Assembly (NCBI GenBank): GCA_023460955.1
Contig: JAEWOH010000067.1
Span: 1-20,974, forward strand
From: Bacillota bacterium
Lineage (GTDB): Bacteria; Bacillota; Clostridia; Acetivibrionales; DSM-1351
Length of the DNA stretch: 20,974 nt
Direction of reading: 5' to 3'
The notes under the pieces were generated by a model. It saw nothing but the letters and a program-made list of their open reading frames with translations, did no database searches and had not been told where the DNA came from. Each line of letters begins with the position of its first letter. The stretch's first letter is position 1. Positions 8,461 through 14,850 of this stretch are shown in pieces. The translations under genes were made by a program, and so were the position numbers.

Positions 8461-8753
8461 ACTAATCCTGTATCATATCTAAATTTATCTATATTTCAAA
8501 TTTTAAAAACTAAAGAATATTTCTATGCTTTTAATTAAGCAAAATACGTTTAGGGACTTACTATGCCCTTTTACAAAAAAACTCGGGCAAGCCTGGGTCT
8601 TAGTGTTATGCTTCTGAACTGAGTTTACGGGCAAAGTATGCCTTACTGCAGTTTATTCTAGTTAATGTTTTACAGAATAGCCAAATACATATTGGTTAAC
8701 TACTGTAAAAAAAATTATTATGACAAATTTAGTATTAAAAAGGAGAATTTATT
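8461..8753 (+). other. Structured 290-nt leader between the ribozyme and the glmS start
   Basis: This gap has no convincing gene but contains nested complementary segments. TACTATGCCC (8559-8568) pairs with GGGCAAAGTA (8629-8638), with one mismatch. Inside it AAACTC (8579-8584) pairs with GAGTTT (8621-8626). Downstream, TTACTGCAGTT (8643-8653) pairs with AACTACTGTAA (8698-8708) in 9 of 11 positions. That stem encloses two small hairpins, ATTCT/AGAAT (8655-8659 and 8674-8678) and CCAA/TTGG (8681-8684 and 8692-8695), which would make a three-way junction. No known riboswitch consensus was recognised. The glmS ribosome binding site AGGAG is at 8741-8745. Confidence 0.4.
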
Positions 8754-10580
8754 ATGTGTGGAATAGTTGGATATATAGGAAATAAAAAAGCAATACCTGT
8801 ACTTATAAGCGGACTTTCAAAGCTTGAATACAGAGGTTACGACTCTGCCGGTGTTGCTGTTAATGAAGACGGTGTTTTGAATGTAATTAAATGTAAAGGC
8901 AGATTATCCTGCCTGGAAGATAGGTTGGACACTGAAAAACTGGTAGGTTGTATGGGTATAGGTCATACCAGATGGGCGACTCACGGAGAGCCTAATGATG
9001 TTAATTCTCACCCTCATATAAGCCAAAGCGGTGAAATAGCAGTCGTTCACAACGGTATTATTGAAAATTACATGCAGATAAAGGAGTTCCTTATTGGTCA
9101 GGGTTACTCTTTCCAATCAGAAACTGATACTGAGGTAATTGCTCACCTTGTTGAATATTATTATGAAGGAAGTCTTGTTGATGCTGTTATGAAGGTTATT
9201 GATGAGATTGAAGGCTCATACGCCCTTGGCGTTCTTTGCAAGGATGAACAGGATATGTTTGTTTGTGCAAGAAAGGACAGCCCGCTGATAATCGGTCTTG
9301 GCGAAGGAGAAAACTTCATAGCTTCCGATATTCCGGCAATTCTTGAATATACAAGAGATATTTATATTCTTGAAGACAAGGAAGTAGCAATCCTTAAAAG
9401 AGATAGTGTTCAGGTATTCAACAGCCTTGGCGCACCCGTCAGCAAGGAAGTATTCAAGGTTAACTGGAATGTTGAAGCTGCCGAAAAAGGCGGTTACGAA
9501 CACTTTATGATGAAAGAAATGTACGAAGAACCAAAGGTTATCAGGGATACAATGAACCCAAGAATCAAGAATGGTGAGTTGGAGCTTGATACTATTAATA
9601 TAACAAAGGAAGATATAGAAAAGCTTGAGAAGATTTACATCGTTGCGTGTGGAACAGCTTATCACGCAGGAGTTGTAGGAAAGTATATAATTGAAAAGCT
9701 GTGCAGGATACCGGTTGAGGTAGATGTTGCGTCAGAGTTCAGATATCGTGATCCACTTATCAGCGAAAAGAATCTTACAATAATAATCAGTCAGTCGGGT
9801 GAAACCCTCGATACACTGTTTGCCTTAAGAGAAGCGAAGAAGAGCGGGTCAAGAATTCTTTCAATTGTTAACGTTGTGGGAAGCTCTATAGCCCGTGATT
9901 CAGATGATGTGCTCTATACCTGGGCTGGACCTGAAATTGCTGTTGCTTCGACTAAAGCCTATAATACTCAGCTTACAGCATTATATCTGGTTGCGCTGGA
10001 TCTGGGACTTAAGAAGGGAACAATCACCAAGGAACAGGCTAATGCAATACTTGATGAAATGAAGAAGGTTCCTTCAGGCATTGAAGAAATCCTTAAGTAT
10101 AAGGATGACATTCAGAAGTTCGCACACGCTCATTTTAACTCAAAGAGCATATTCTTTATCGGAAGAAGCCTGGACTATGCACTCTCAATGGAAGGCTCGC
10201 TGAAGCTGAAGGAAATCTCCTACATCCACTCGGAGGCTTATGCAGGCGGAGAACTCAAACACGGAACAATAGCACTGATTGAAAAAGGCACTTTGGTTGT
10301 CTGCCCAATGACACAGGATTCGCTGTTTGAGAAGATGGTTAGTAACATCAGGGAGGTTAAGGCAAGAGGCGCCGTAGTCCTGGCAATAACTCAGGAAAAG
10401 CACAGGGAAGAGCTCGAGAAAACAGCAGATATGGTTCTTACAATTCCCGATGTTGATTCATTGGTAGCCCCAATATCAGCAGTAACACCGCTACAGCTGT
10501 TTGCTTACTATATGGCTATAGAAAGAGGCTGTGACGTAGATAAGCCAAGAAATCTTGCAAAGTCGGTAACGGTGGAGTAA
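8754..10580 (+). CDS. glmS: Glutamine-fructose-6-phosphate aminotransferase (isomerizing), GlmS
   Basis: GlmS makes glucosamine-6-phosphate from fructose-6-phosphate and glutamine, the committing step of amino-sugar synthesis. The protein begins M-C-G-I-V-G-Y-I-G, so Cys2 becomes the N-terminal nucleophile of the class II glutamine amidotransferase domain (about residues 2-230). GHTRWATHG and NGIIENY are conserved glutaminase motifs. Two SIS sugar-isomerase domains follow (CGTAYHAG with SQSGETLDT; GRSLDYALSMEGSLKLKEISY). The C-terminus DKPRNLAKSVTVE is the family signature. At 608 aa the protein is full length. AGGAG at 8741-8745 lies 8 nt before ATG. Expression should be controlled by the upstream ribozyme, and its product is the substrate of GlmM. 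Confidence 0.98.
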   Translation: MCGIVGYIGNKKAIPVLISGLSKLEYRGYDSAGVAVNEDGVLNVIKCKGRLSCLEDRLDTEKLVGCMGIGHTRWATHGEPNDVNSHPHISQSGEIAVVHNGIIENYMQIKEFLIGQGYSFQSETDTEVIAHLVEYYYEGSLVDAVMKVIDEIEGSYALGVLCKDEQDMFVCARKDSPLIIGLGEGENFIASDIPAILEYTRDIYILEDKEVAILKRDSVQVFNSLGAPVSKEVFKVNWNVEAAEKGGYEHFMMKEMYEEPKVIRDTMNPRIKNGELELDTINITKEDIEKLEKIYIVACGTAYHAGVVGKYIIEKLCRIPVEVDVASEFRYRDPLISEKNLTIIISQSGETLDTLFALREAKKSGSRILSIVNVVGSSIARDSDDVLYTWAGPEIAVASTKAYNTQLTALYLVALDLGLKKGTITKEQANAILDEMKKVPSGIEEILKYKDDIQKFAHAHFNSKSIFFIGRSLDYALSMEGSLKLKEISYIHSEAYAGGELKHGTIALIEKGTLVVCPMTQDSLFEKMVSNIREVKARGAVVLAITQEKHREELEKTADMVLTIPDVDSLVAPISAVTPLQLFAYYMAIERGCDVDKPRNLAKSVTVE

Positions 10581-11211
10581 GGGAAGGAAAGCGTAGGATT
10601 TGTTATTATTTTGAGACCACCATCCTTTTCCCTGATCCCAAACCCCTTCCACGCCAGGGAAAAAGAAAACGGACAGAAAAATAGCTCGAAACCCAATAAA
10701 GATAAGGGACAGAAGGACCACGGCAGACCAGCCGAAGTTCTTCCGTCCCTTTTTAGTGCCATTCAACGGAAGAACTATTTTAGGACATCCTGAAAGGTGC
10801 ATGGTTGCAAGGCTTCAGGTCCTATTTCCTTAACCCTGACCCCATGATCCAGCTTTTTCACGGAAAAAGCTTATTAGTACGGATGGGAAAAAGAAAAAAG
10901 AAGATTTTGGCGAGTTTATGGAAGAAGTGTATTTGGTCAGAAAAGCAGGATCAAGGAGAATCAGGGGTTTGGGGACAAGGGCAGGGAAGAGGTTTGGTGG
11001 GTGGAAATATAGTTAGGGGTCAGAAAAAAGGGGAAAGGGTCAAGGGAGAGAAAAAAGCGGTAAAAACGGTTCTTCCATAGGGGAAATTGAGTTCTTCCAT
11101 GGGGAGGTAGACCAGAGAAAGACTGCCATGCATCGGTCATACAGGGGAATCTATTCTGCTTGTACAATAGCATTCTTTATGAATTATGGAACGATGGAAC
11201 CCGAGCCTATC
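10581..11211. other. 630-bp structured, purine-biased region without a clear gene
   Basis: No frame here has both a ribosome binding site and protein-like composition. Beside the glmS terminator, three other perfect inverted repeats are present: TTTTCCCTG/CAGGGAAAA (10626-10634, 10655-10663), AGTTCTTCCGT/ACGGAAGAACT (10736-10746, 10766-10776) and AGCTTTTTC/GAAAAAGCT (10851-10859, 10863-10871). ATGGAAGAA (10918-10926) is complementary to two TTCTTCCAT copies at 11071-11079 and 11092-11100, which sit in a 22-bp direct repeat (from 11069 and 11091). From about 10860 to 11110 the + strand is dominated by A and G. Frames at 10805-11080 (+) and 10508-10802 (-) are open but look spurious. A structured RNA or a decayed insertion are both possible. 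Confidence 0.45.
10704..10754 (+). terminator. Intrinsic terminator downstream of glmS
   Basis: AAGGGACAGAAG (10704-10715) pairs with CTTCCGTCCCTT (10740-10751) in 11 of 12 positions, and the T run ends at 10754. The loop holds an extra CGGC/GCCG mini-stem (10721-10724 and 10731-10734). It lies about 125 nt after the glmS stop. Its 3' arm overlaps AGTTCTTCCGT (10736-10746), which can instead pair perfectly with ACGGAAGAACT (10766-10776), so the two folds exclude each other. Confidence 0.7.
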
Positions 11212-12093
11212 CTATATGGTGTTCTCACTATAGAACTTGAGGGCTTCCCCTATAAATTGTGCTGCACCCTTGCCGTACTTTTCATCATAGACTTTATTAA
11301 ACACGGGTTTTGTTAGGTACATGTCCGCCATCATCCCCCAGTAGTTCTCGCCCATATCCATCTTGACAATTTTACTGTGCTCCTTGAGCATAGCATCCAT
11401 TTCTTTTACTATCTCTTGAATATCTGATGAAGAAGGATTTTTACTTATATCAGATGTTAAGCGTTCCATTAATAGATTCGCTTGAGCTGAATAAACATCT
11501 ATATTCTCTTTGATTGTTTGAAATCCTTCCATAATTGCTGGCAGATTATCGAGGTTGTTTTTTATAGTTTCAGTGTATTTTTCGATATTGCCAAACTGCT
11601 TAATTGCCATTTTCGCCCCCTCAAGCTCTTTAGATTTCATTGTCTCAATGATATTATCAAATACCTCTATGCTGCCATAATACTTGACAACATCACTCTC
11701 ATGTTCTTGCTTAAATTTTTCAAGTACATTGAAATATTCACTCATATCAAATTCTTTAAAACTCATTTTGCTACCGCCTTTTAGTTTTTTATCTATAAGT
11801 GCAATGAGTTCGTTCAGTCGGTCTCGTTTCAGTATAAGCAACTCTTTTTGCTTATGGAGCGTATGTACCTTGTCGTACTGTGAACTTTCCAAAATTTCTT
11901 TCATATTTTTTAATGGAACGTCCAGATCTTTAAAAAAAAGGATTTGCTGCAAGATTTCAAGGGATTCATCACCATATAGCCTATAGCCTGCTTCTGTTAT
12001 TGAACTCGGCTTTAGCAGGCCAATCTTATCATAATAGTGCAGCATACGAACACTGATACCCGTTAAATCCGAAACTTGTTTAATTGTTCTCAT
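11212..12093 (-). CDS. MerR-family regulator with TipAS-like C-terminal domain
   Basis: This is a 293-aa transcription activator. Residues 1-70 form the MerR winged helix (IKQVSDLTGISVRMLHYYDKIGLL, then GYRLYGDE). A coiled-coil dimerisation helix follows (about 80-105, ELLILKRDRLNELIALIDKKL). The C-terminal part (about 145-293) is helical and ends MGENYWGMMADMYLTKPVF...KGAAQFIGEALKFY, as in TipAS/TipAL-type drug-binding domains. TipAL-like regulators bind antibiotics or other small molecules and turn on their own gene. A matching self-regulation site is present just upstream (12123-12153). AGGAGG at 12105-12110 lies 11 nt from ATG, a rather long spacing. No transporter or resistance gene is coupled to it, so its target is unknown. 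The bound ligand cannot be told from sequence. Confidence 0.9.
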   Translation of the reverse strand: MRTIKQVSDLTGISVRMLHYYDKIGLLKPSSITEAGYRLYGDESLEILQQILFFKDLDVPLKNMKEILESSQYDKVHTLHKQKELLILKRDRLNELIALIDKKLKGGSKMSFKEFDMSEYFNVLEKFKQEHESDVVKYYGSIEVFDNIIETMKSKELEGAKMAIKQFGNIEKYTETIKNNLDNLPAIMEGFQTIKENIDVYSAQANLLMERLTSDISKNPSSSDIQEIVKEMDAMLKEHSKIVKMDMGENYWGMMADMYLTKPVFNKVYDEKYGKGAAQFIGEALKFYSENTI

Positions 12094-12122
12094 CTCAATA
12101 TGCGCCTCCTGTCCTCTGTTTT

Positions 12123-12153
12123 ATAGTACACTATGACATGATGTCAGGGTCAA
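12123..12153 (-). promoter_or_regulatory. MerR-type promoter with dyad operator
   Basis: On the - strand, TTGACC (12153-12148) and TACTAT (12128-12123) are separated by exactly 19 nt, the stretched spacing typical of MerR-activated promoters. The spacer contains the perfect dyad TGACAT-G-ATGTCA at 12134-12146 (+ strand). MerR proteins bind such a dyad and untwist the DNA to realign the two boxes. The position directly before the TipAS-type regulator gene implies autoactivation. Confidence 0.8.
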
Positions 12154-12181
12154 TACTTTCTTTGAATTTATTTTTGGAATC

Positions 12182-12210
12182 AAAAAGCCCCAACCCAGCG
12201 GTTGAGGCTT
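12182..12210 (-). terminator. Intrinsic terminator of the two-gene unit 12216-12946
   Basis: On the - strand AAGCCTCAACC (12210-12200) pairs with GGTTGGGGCTT (12195-12185) in all 11 positions with one G-U, enclosing a 4-nt loop. It is followed by a T tract (A's at 12182-12186 on the + strand). It lies 5 nt after the stop codon of the 152-aa gene and shields the MerR promoter further downstream. Confidence 0.85.
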
Positions 12211-12215
12211 TCAAA

Positions 12216-12674
12216 TTACGATAAACTGTCTTCCCAGCCATTATCGATAACTATATCTCCAATGTAGCCTTCTACATCCATATATTCTCCGTTCTCGAAT
12301 TCTTCAATATCATTCAGGTCAGACACAACGGTATTAGCATAATCATCTGCAAGGAAATCCGCCCAGTCATCACCATACTCTTCGGATAACAGTTCGCAGA
12401 GTTTAGGATTAACGTGTTCTTCAAAATAATCCAAAGCGGTCTTACGCAATTTTCCTGCAATGATTTCATTTGTTGCGCTTTCCTCTGGTAATATGGAAAA
12501 AGCGTATTTTTCCCAATCGCTGCCTTTATAGTCATCGCCTGCAGCACGTTTGATATTGCTTTCTGGATGAAGGACGCTCAATGTAATATCACATAAAATT
12601 GATAGCAGTGAATTAATGGTGTCATTAACATCCAGTAATGAATTTGTTTCATCGAATGAAACTGATAAATTCAC
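12216..12674 (-). CDS. Unknown strongly acidic protein, 152 aa
   Basis: I do not recognise this protein. It is 152 residues long and very acidic: about 36 Asp/Glu against roughly 9 Lys/Arg, concentrated in the C-terminal half (LLSEEYGDDWADFLADDY and a D/E-rich tail). It has no signal peptide or membrane segment and only two Cys, so it is probably a soluble cytoplasmic protein. The start is GTG at 12674, overlapping the stop of the upstream 91-aa gene as GTGA, with GGGGAG three nt before it, so translation is probably coupled. A terminator follows at once. The coupled small-gene layout resembles toxin-antitoxin or phage accessory pairs, but no motif supports a specific role. Confidence 0.7.
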   Translation of the reverse strand: MNLSVSFDETNSLLDVNDTINSLLSILCDITLSVLHPESNIKRAAGDDYKGSDWEKYAFSILPEESATNEIIAGKLRKTALDYFEEHVNPKLCELLSEEYGDDWADFLADDYANTVVSDLNDIEEFENGEYMDVEGYIGDIVIDNGWEDSLS

Positions 12675-12946
12675 TGGCTCCCCAGTAAGCGATGGAAATT
12701 GTGGTTGTAGGCAATGCGTGAACCGAGGTTTTCAATAATAACAAATTTCGCTTCTTTTATTTTTGATCCAAGAAGTTTGCTGTCAGAATCGGAGATTACC
12801 TTGTTTTGATTTAAAGTCGAGACTCCAGCAAGCAAGATAGACTCAATAGTCTGCTTGTCATATTGCGGTCTTTTGTTTTCATCTACAGGAAGGATAACTT
12901 CACCGATTTTTTCGTGGGGTACAGTCATCGTTTTCATTTTTTTCAT
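12671..12946 (-). CDS. Unknown small protein, 91 aa, first gene of a coupled pair
   Basis: I do not recognise this protein. It has a basic N-terminus (MKKMKTMTVP) and a mixed alpha/beta-looking body (IGEVILPVDENKRPQYDKQTIESILLAG...KFVIIENLGSRIAYNHNF), with no cysteine and no membrane segment. ATG at 12946 is chosen because AAGGAG (12960-12955) lies 8 nt upstream. A TTG two codons earlier (12952) is only 2 nt from that site. The gene overlaps the 152-aa gene by 4 nt. A promoter candidate lies 50-80 nt upstream. The pair is expressed from the - strand and flanked by unrelated fragments, suggesting accessory origin. Confidence 0.7.
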   Translation of the reverse strand: MKKMKTMTVPHEKIGEVILPVDENKRPQYDKQTIESILLAGVSTLNQNKVISDSDSKLLGSKIKEAKFVIIENLGSRIAYNHNFHRLLGSQ

Positions 12947-12994
12947 CTTCAATACTCCTTCTTCTTTAAAATTATGTTAATTAATGACTGCTTC

Positions 12995-13024
12995 ATTTTA
13001 CCGAGTGATATGGGTTGGTTTCAA
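12995..13024 (-). promoter_or_regulatory. Candidate promoter of the 91-aa/152-aa gene pair
   Basis: On the - strand TTGAAA (13024-13019) and TAAAAT (13000-12995) are separated by 18 nt. Both boxes differ by one base from the sigma-A consensus. The start of transcription would fall near 12988, giving a leader of about 40 nt. Confidence 0.5.
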
Positions 13025-13064
13025 GTAATGTGTTTGATTTTGGTGGCTTTTTTGGAGCAGACCT

Positions 13065-13256
13065 TTAAGCTGCTCCGCCACTATCGATAACCTGCTTGAC
13101 ACGCCGCATGTAACCGTACAGCATTTTGGTAATCTCTATGCACAGAGTATCCAACTGTTCATATTCGGTTTGGGGGATAAAGTCTTGATCTCGTGCGAAC
13201 TCCAGCCAGTATCGGGTTTCGGAAAGGCTCCCGATTAATGTATGAACAAGTATATA
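13065..13256 (-). pseudogene. Truncated four-helix-bundle protein (TIGR02436-like) remnant
   Basis: Reading the - strand from about 13256 to the TAA at 13067-13065 gives roughly 60 residues, including LIGSLSETRYWLEFARDQD, FIPQTEYEQLDTLCIEITKML and YGYMRRVKQVI. This matches the second half of the small four-helix-bundle family first known from 23S rRNA intervening sequences (TIGR02436), in which a conserved GSLSE.. helix is followed by a Y..L...I..ML.G helix. The frame is closed by a stop at 13265-13263, and no ATG, GTG or TTG lies before the homologous part, so the N-terminal half is missing. It is therefore called a 5'-truncated pseudogene. The breakpoint is immediately next to the antitoxin-like gene on the other strand, suggesting a recombination junction. 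Confidence 0.65.
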
Positions 13257-13322
13257 GACAAATCAAAAAAAATCGAGCTGTATAATTGTATCTGTAATAT
13301 TATCCCATTGAGGTGAAAAAAC

Positions 13323-13613
13323 ATGGACATTAAAATTGATAGCCTTATACCATTTGATACATTGCGTACTGATCTGGAGCACGTGTTTTCTGTTGTTGAG
13401 AAAAATGGCAAAGTCGTTCTTCTTAAGAATAACATGCCTGCCTATATTTTGATGAAATATGATACACTGGCGATTGAAGTTGATACAGTACCCGATAAAC
13501 AGATTAACTATACACTTCAAGAGGCTATGGCTGTCGAAAATCTCTATACCCACGAAGTCGCGTATTTTGAGAAGTTCTCGGTATTATGCTTACACTCCGA
13601 GATGATTCGTTAA
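13323..13613 (+). CDS. Phd/YefM-like antitoxin, possibly truncated
   Basis: This 96-aa protein begins like Phd/YefM-family DNA-binding antitoxins: IKIDSLIPFDTLRTDLEHVFSVVEKNGKVVLLKNNMPAYILMKYD, with a beta strand, helix and beta hairpin ending in an N-x-P-A-Y-I-L-M segment. Such proteins pair with a toxin and repress their own promoter. GAGGTGA at 13310-13316 precedes ATG by 6 nt, and TATAAT at 13281-13286 is a consensus -10 box, though no good -35 is visible. The last 30 residues (after YTLQEAMAV) do not look like the family, and the stop overlaps the end of the convergent membrane gene. This suggests loss of the original C-terminus and of any toxin gene. No toxin is encoded next to it. Confidence 0.65.
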   Translation: MDIKIDSLIPFDTLRTDLEHVFSVVEKNGKVVLLKNNMPAYILMKYDTLAIEVDTVPDKQINYTLQEAMAVENLYTHEVAYFEKFSVLCLHSEMIR

Positions 13614-14059
13614 TTTTTTCTTTGAAAAGTCACTGCTATGCTAAACAGTAGCGGTTGTAACAGTACCTCAAAAATGCTCGACACGATATTTACAGGCACA
13701 TCAACAGGAGAAAGATAGATAATTCCCTCAATAGAGCCGGGGGCAGGTCCGTATGTATTGATAATACCAAGTATCACAAGAATAGCCCATAATTTTAACC
13801 ATGCTAACTTATTACCGATGATGCTATCTCTAATCCACCAAAAGACTACTCCTATCAAGATACCTCTAATTACTTGGCCGATAATTATTAATAAACCGCT
13901 AATCTCAGACACAGGTCTAAAACCCAAGAGTTCTAAATAAGAGTCATCGTAATTTAATAATTGCGAAAAAATCAATCCACAGAGGAAATAAGTAATAACG
14001 TGAGCCGTTATTATTTTTGTAAAAAACCTGAACTTTTTATTCGAGAACAGTTTAGTCAT
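13610..14059 (-). CDS. Small four-helix integral membrane protein
   Basis: This 149-aa protein has about four hydrophobic helices, roughly at residues 13-33 (FFTKIITAHVITYFLCGLIF), 53-75, 86-105 and 125-145, with short loops. The function is unknown. The open frame continues 60 nt upstream of 14059, but GGGGAGG at 14075-14069 lies 9 nt before ATG 14059, which is the preferred start (MTKLFSNKKF). That start overlaps the last codons of the MerR/zinc-ribbon gene by 8 nt, so the two are almost certainly co-transcribed and probably coupled. The partner regulator is itself membrane-anchored, so the two may act together at the membrane (inference). At the 3' end it overlaps the antitoxin-like gene by 3 nt, tail to tail. 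Confidence 0.8.
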   Translation of the reverse strand: MTKLFSNKKFRFFTKIITAHVITYFLCGLIFSQLLNYDDSYLELLGFRPVSEISGLLIIIGQVIRGILIGVVFWWIRDSIIGNKLAWLKLWAILVILGIINTYGPAPGSIEGIIYLSPVDVPVNIVSSIFEVLLQPLLFSIAVTFQRKN

Positions 14060-14798
14060 TATTTCCAACCTCCCCTGTTCGCGTTTGTTTCTGCAATACA
14101 CACCAATCTTTATGGCCACAATCGGGGCAAGTCATCCAACGTACTTTGTTACCGCCAGTGGTAAAGAATGCCCGCATTAGGGATGGCGAAAAAATTGAAT
14201 CACATTTGGGGCAAATAAAATCGGTGTCCTTTAGATTGAGGGTTGAAATCGCCAAGCTGATGATGGCAACGGCGATATATACAGCAAGCCCCCACCAGAT
14301 GCGTGATGCCGCAAGCCATACCATGAACGCCAACCCTAAAGCCGCTGCAATGCCTACGCCAACATAGACGAAGTTTAATTTTTTCATACTGCGAGATTTA
14401 TTTTTCGCTTCCATTATGTGTTCCACGTCAAGGATTGTATTTGCCGAAACACTGGATTTGCCTGTGATGCTCTCTTTGATGACTGTTATCATTTCAAGCT
14501 GTTTTTGCCGCTCGTCAATTTCATTAGTAAGTAATTTTTCTTGTTCGTTAAGCAAGAGCGTGAGGATTTTTTCAGATAGCTCACTCGCCATTACGCTTTT
14601 AATTGAATCAAGTGACAGCCCAATTGATTTGAGTGTACAGATAAGGCGAAGTTTGGTTAAATCATCATCGTTGTAAATCCTTCTGCCGCCTTCGCTTTCG
14701 GACGAGGGGTTTAAAACGCCTTTTTGGTCGTAGAACTGAACCGTCCGTACCGAAACATTGCATCGTCTAGCCATTTCTCCGGTCGTGTAATTTGACAT
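14052..14798 (-). CDS. MerR-family regulator with two membrane helices and a zinc ribbon
   Basis: This 248-aa protein starts with a MerR winged helix (YTTGEMARRCNVSVRTVQFYDQKG, then GGRRIYNDDD) and a coiled-coil helix (about residues 85-110). Two membrane helices follow (about 142-165, FVYVGVGIAAALGLAFMVWL, and 168-187). Last is a four-Cys zinc-ribbon-like domain with CPKC (around 197) and CPDC (around 226), plus a trailing Cys in HKDWC. A regulator held in the membrane could sense an envelope signal and bind DNA near the membrane; this is inference. The start is ATG 14798, because a perfect AAGGAGGTGAT (14813-14803) precedes it. A longer frame to 14831 has no such site. Its operon partner is the membrane protein at 13610-14059. 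Confidence 0.88.
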   Translation of the reverse strand: MSNYTTGEMARRCNVSVRTVQFYDQKGVLNPSSESEGGRRIYNDDDLTKLRLICTLKSIGLSLDSIKSVMASELSEKILTLLLNEQEKLLTNEIDERQKQLEMITVIKESITGKSSVSANTILDVEHIMEAKNKSRSMKKLNFVYVGVGIAAALGLAFMVWLAASRIWWGLAVYIAVAIISLAISTLNLKDTDFICPKCDSIFSPSLMRAFFTTGGNKVRWMTCPDCGHKDWCVLQKQTRTGEVGNND

Positions 14799-14819
14799 GG
14801 AAATCACCTCCTTGCCCCA

Positions 14820-14850
14820 AGTATCGGACATTACGTTACGTTACAAGCAA
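14820..14850 (-). promoter_or_regulatory. Candidate MerR-type promoter of the zinc-ribbon regulator
   Basis: On the - strand TTGCTT (14850-14845) and GATACT (14825-14820) are 19 nt apart, the spacing used by MerR activators. The spacer contains repeated TAACG steps (GTAACGTAACGTAATG), and an inverted TAACGTAA lies at 14877-14884. Neither box is close to consensus. Transcription would start only a few bases before the Shine-Dalgarno, so this is a tentative call. Confidence 0.35.

Noticed and set aside
8338..8538. 66-codon frame within the glmS leader
   Set aside because: It lies inside the ribozyme; the sequence is conserved as RNA, not protein.
9216..9665. 149-codon frame on the - strand inside glmS
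   Set aside because: Shadow of the well-conserved glmS coding sequence; no ribosome binding site and no known domain.
10491..10802. Open frames on the - strand overlapping the end of glmS, containing STVTDFARFLGLSTSQP
   Set aside because: This peptide is the antisense reading of the conserved GlmS C-terminus (DKPRNLAKSVTVE), a recurring false annotation. There is no ribosome binding site.
10805..11080. 91-codon + strand frame after glmS, rich in Lys, Gly and Arg
   Set aside because: Composition follows the purine bias of the region; there is no ribosome binding site and no recognisable domain.
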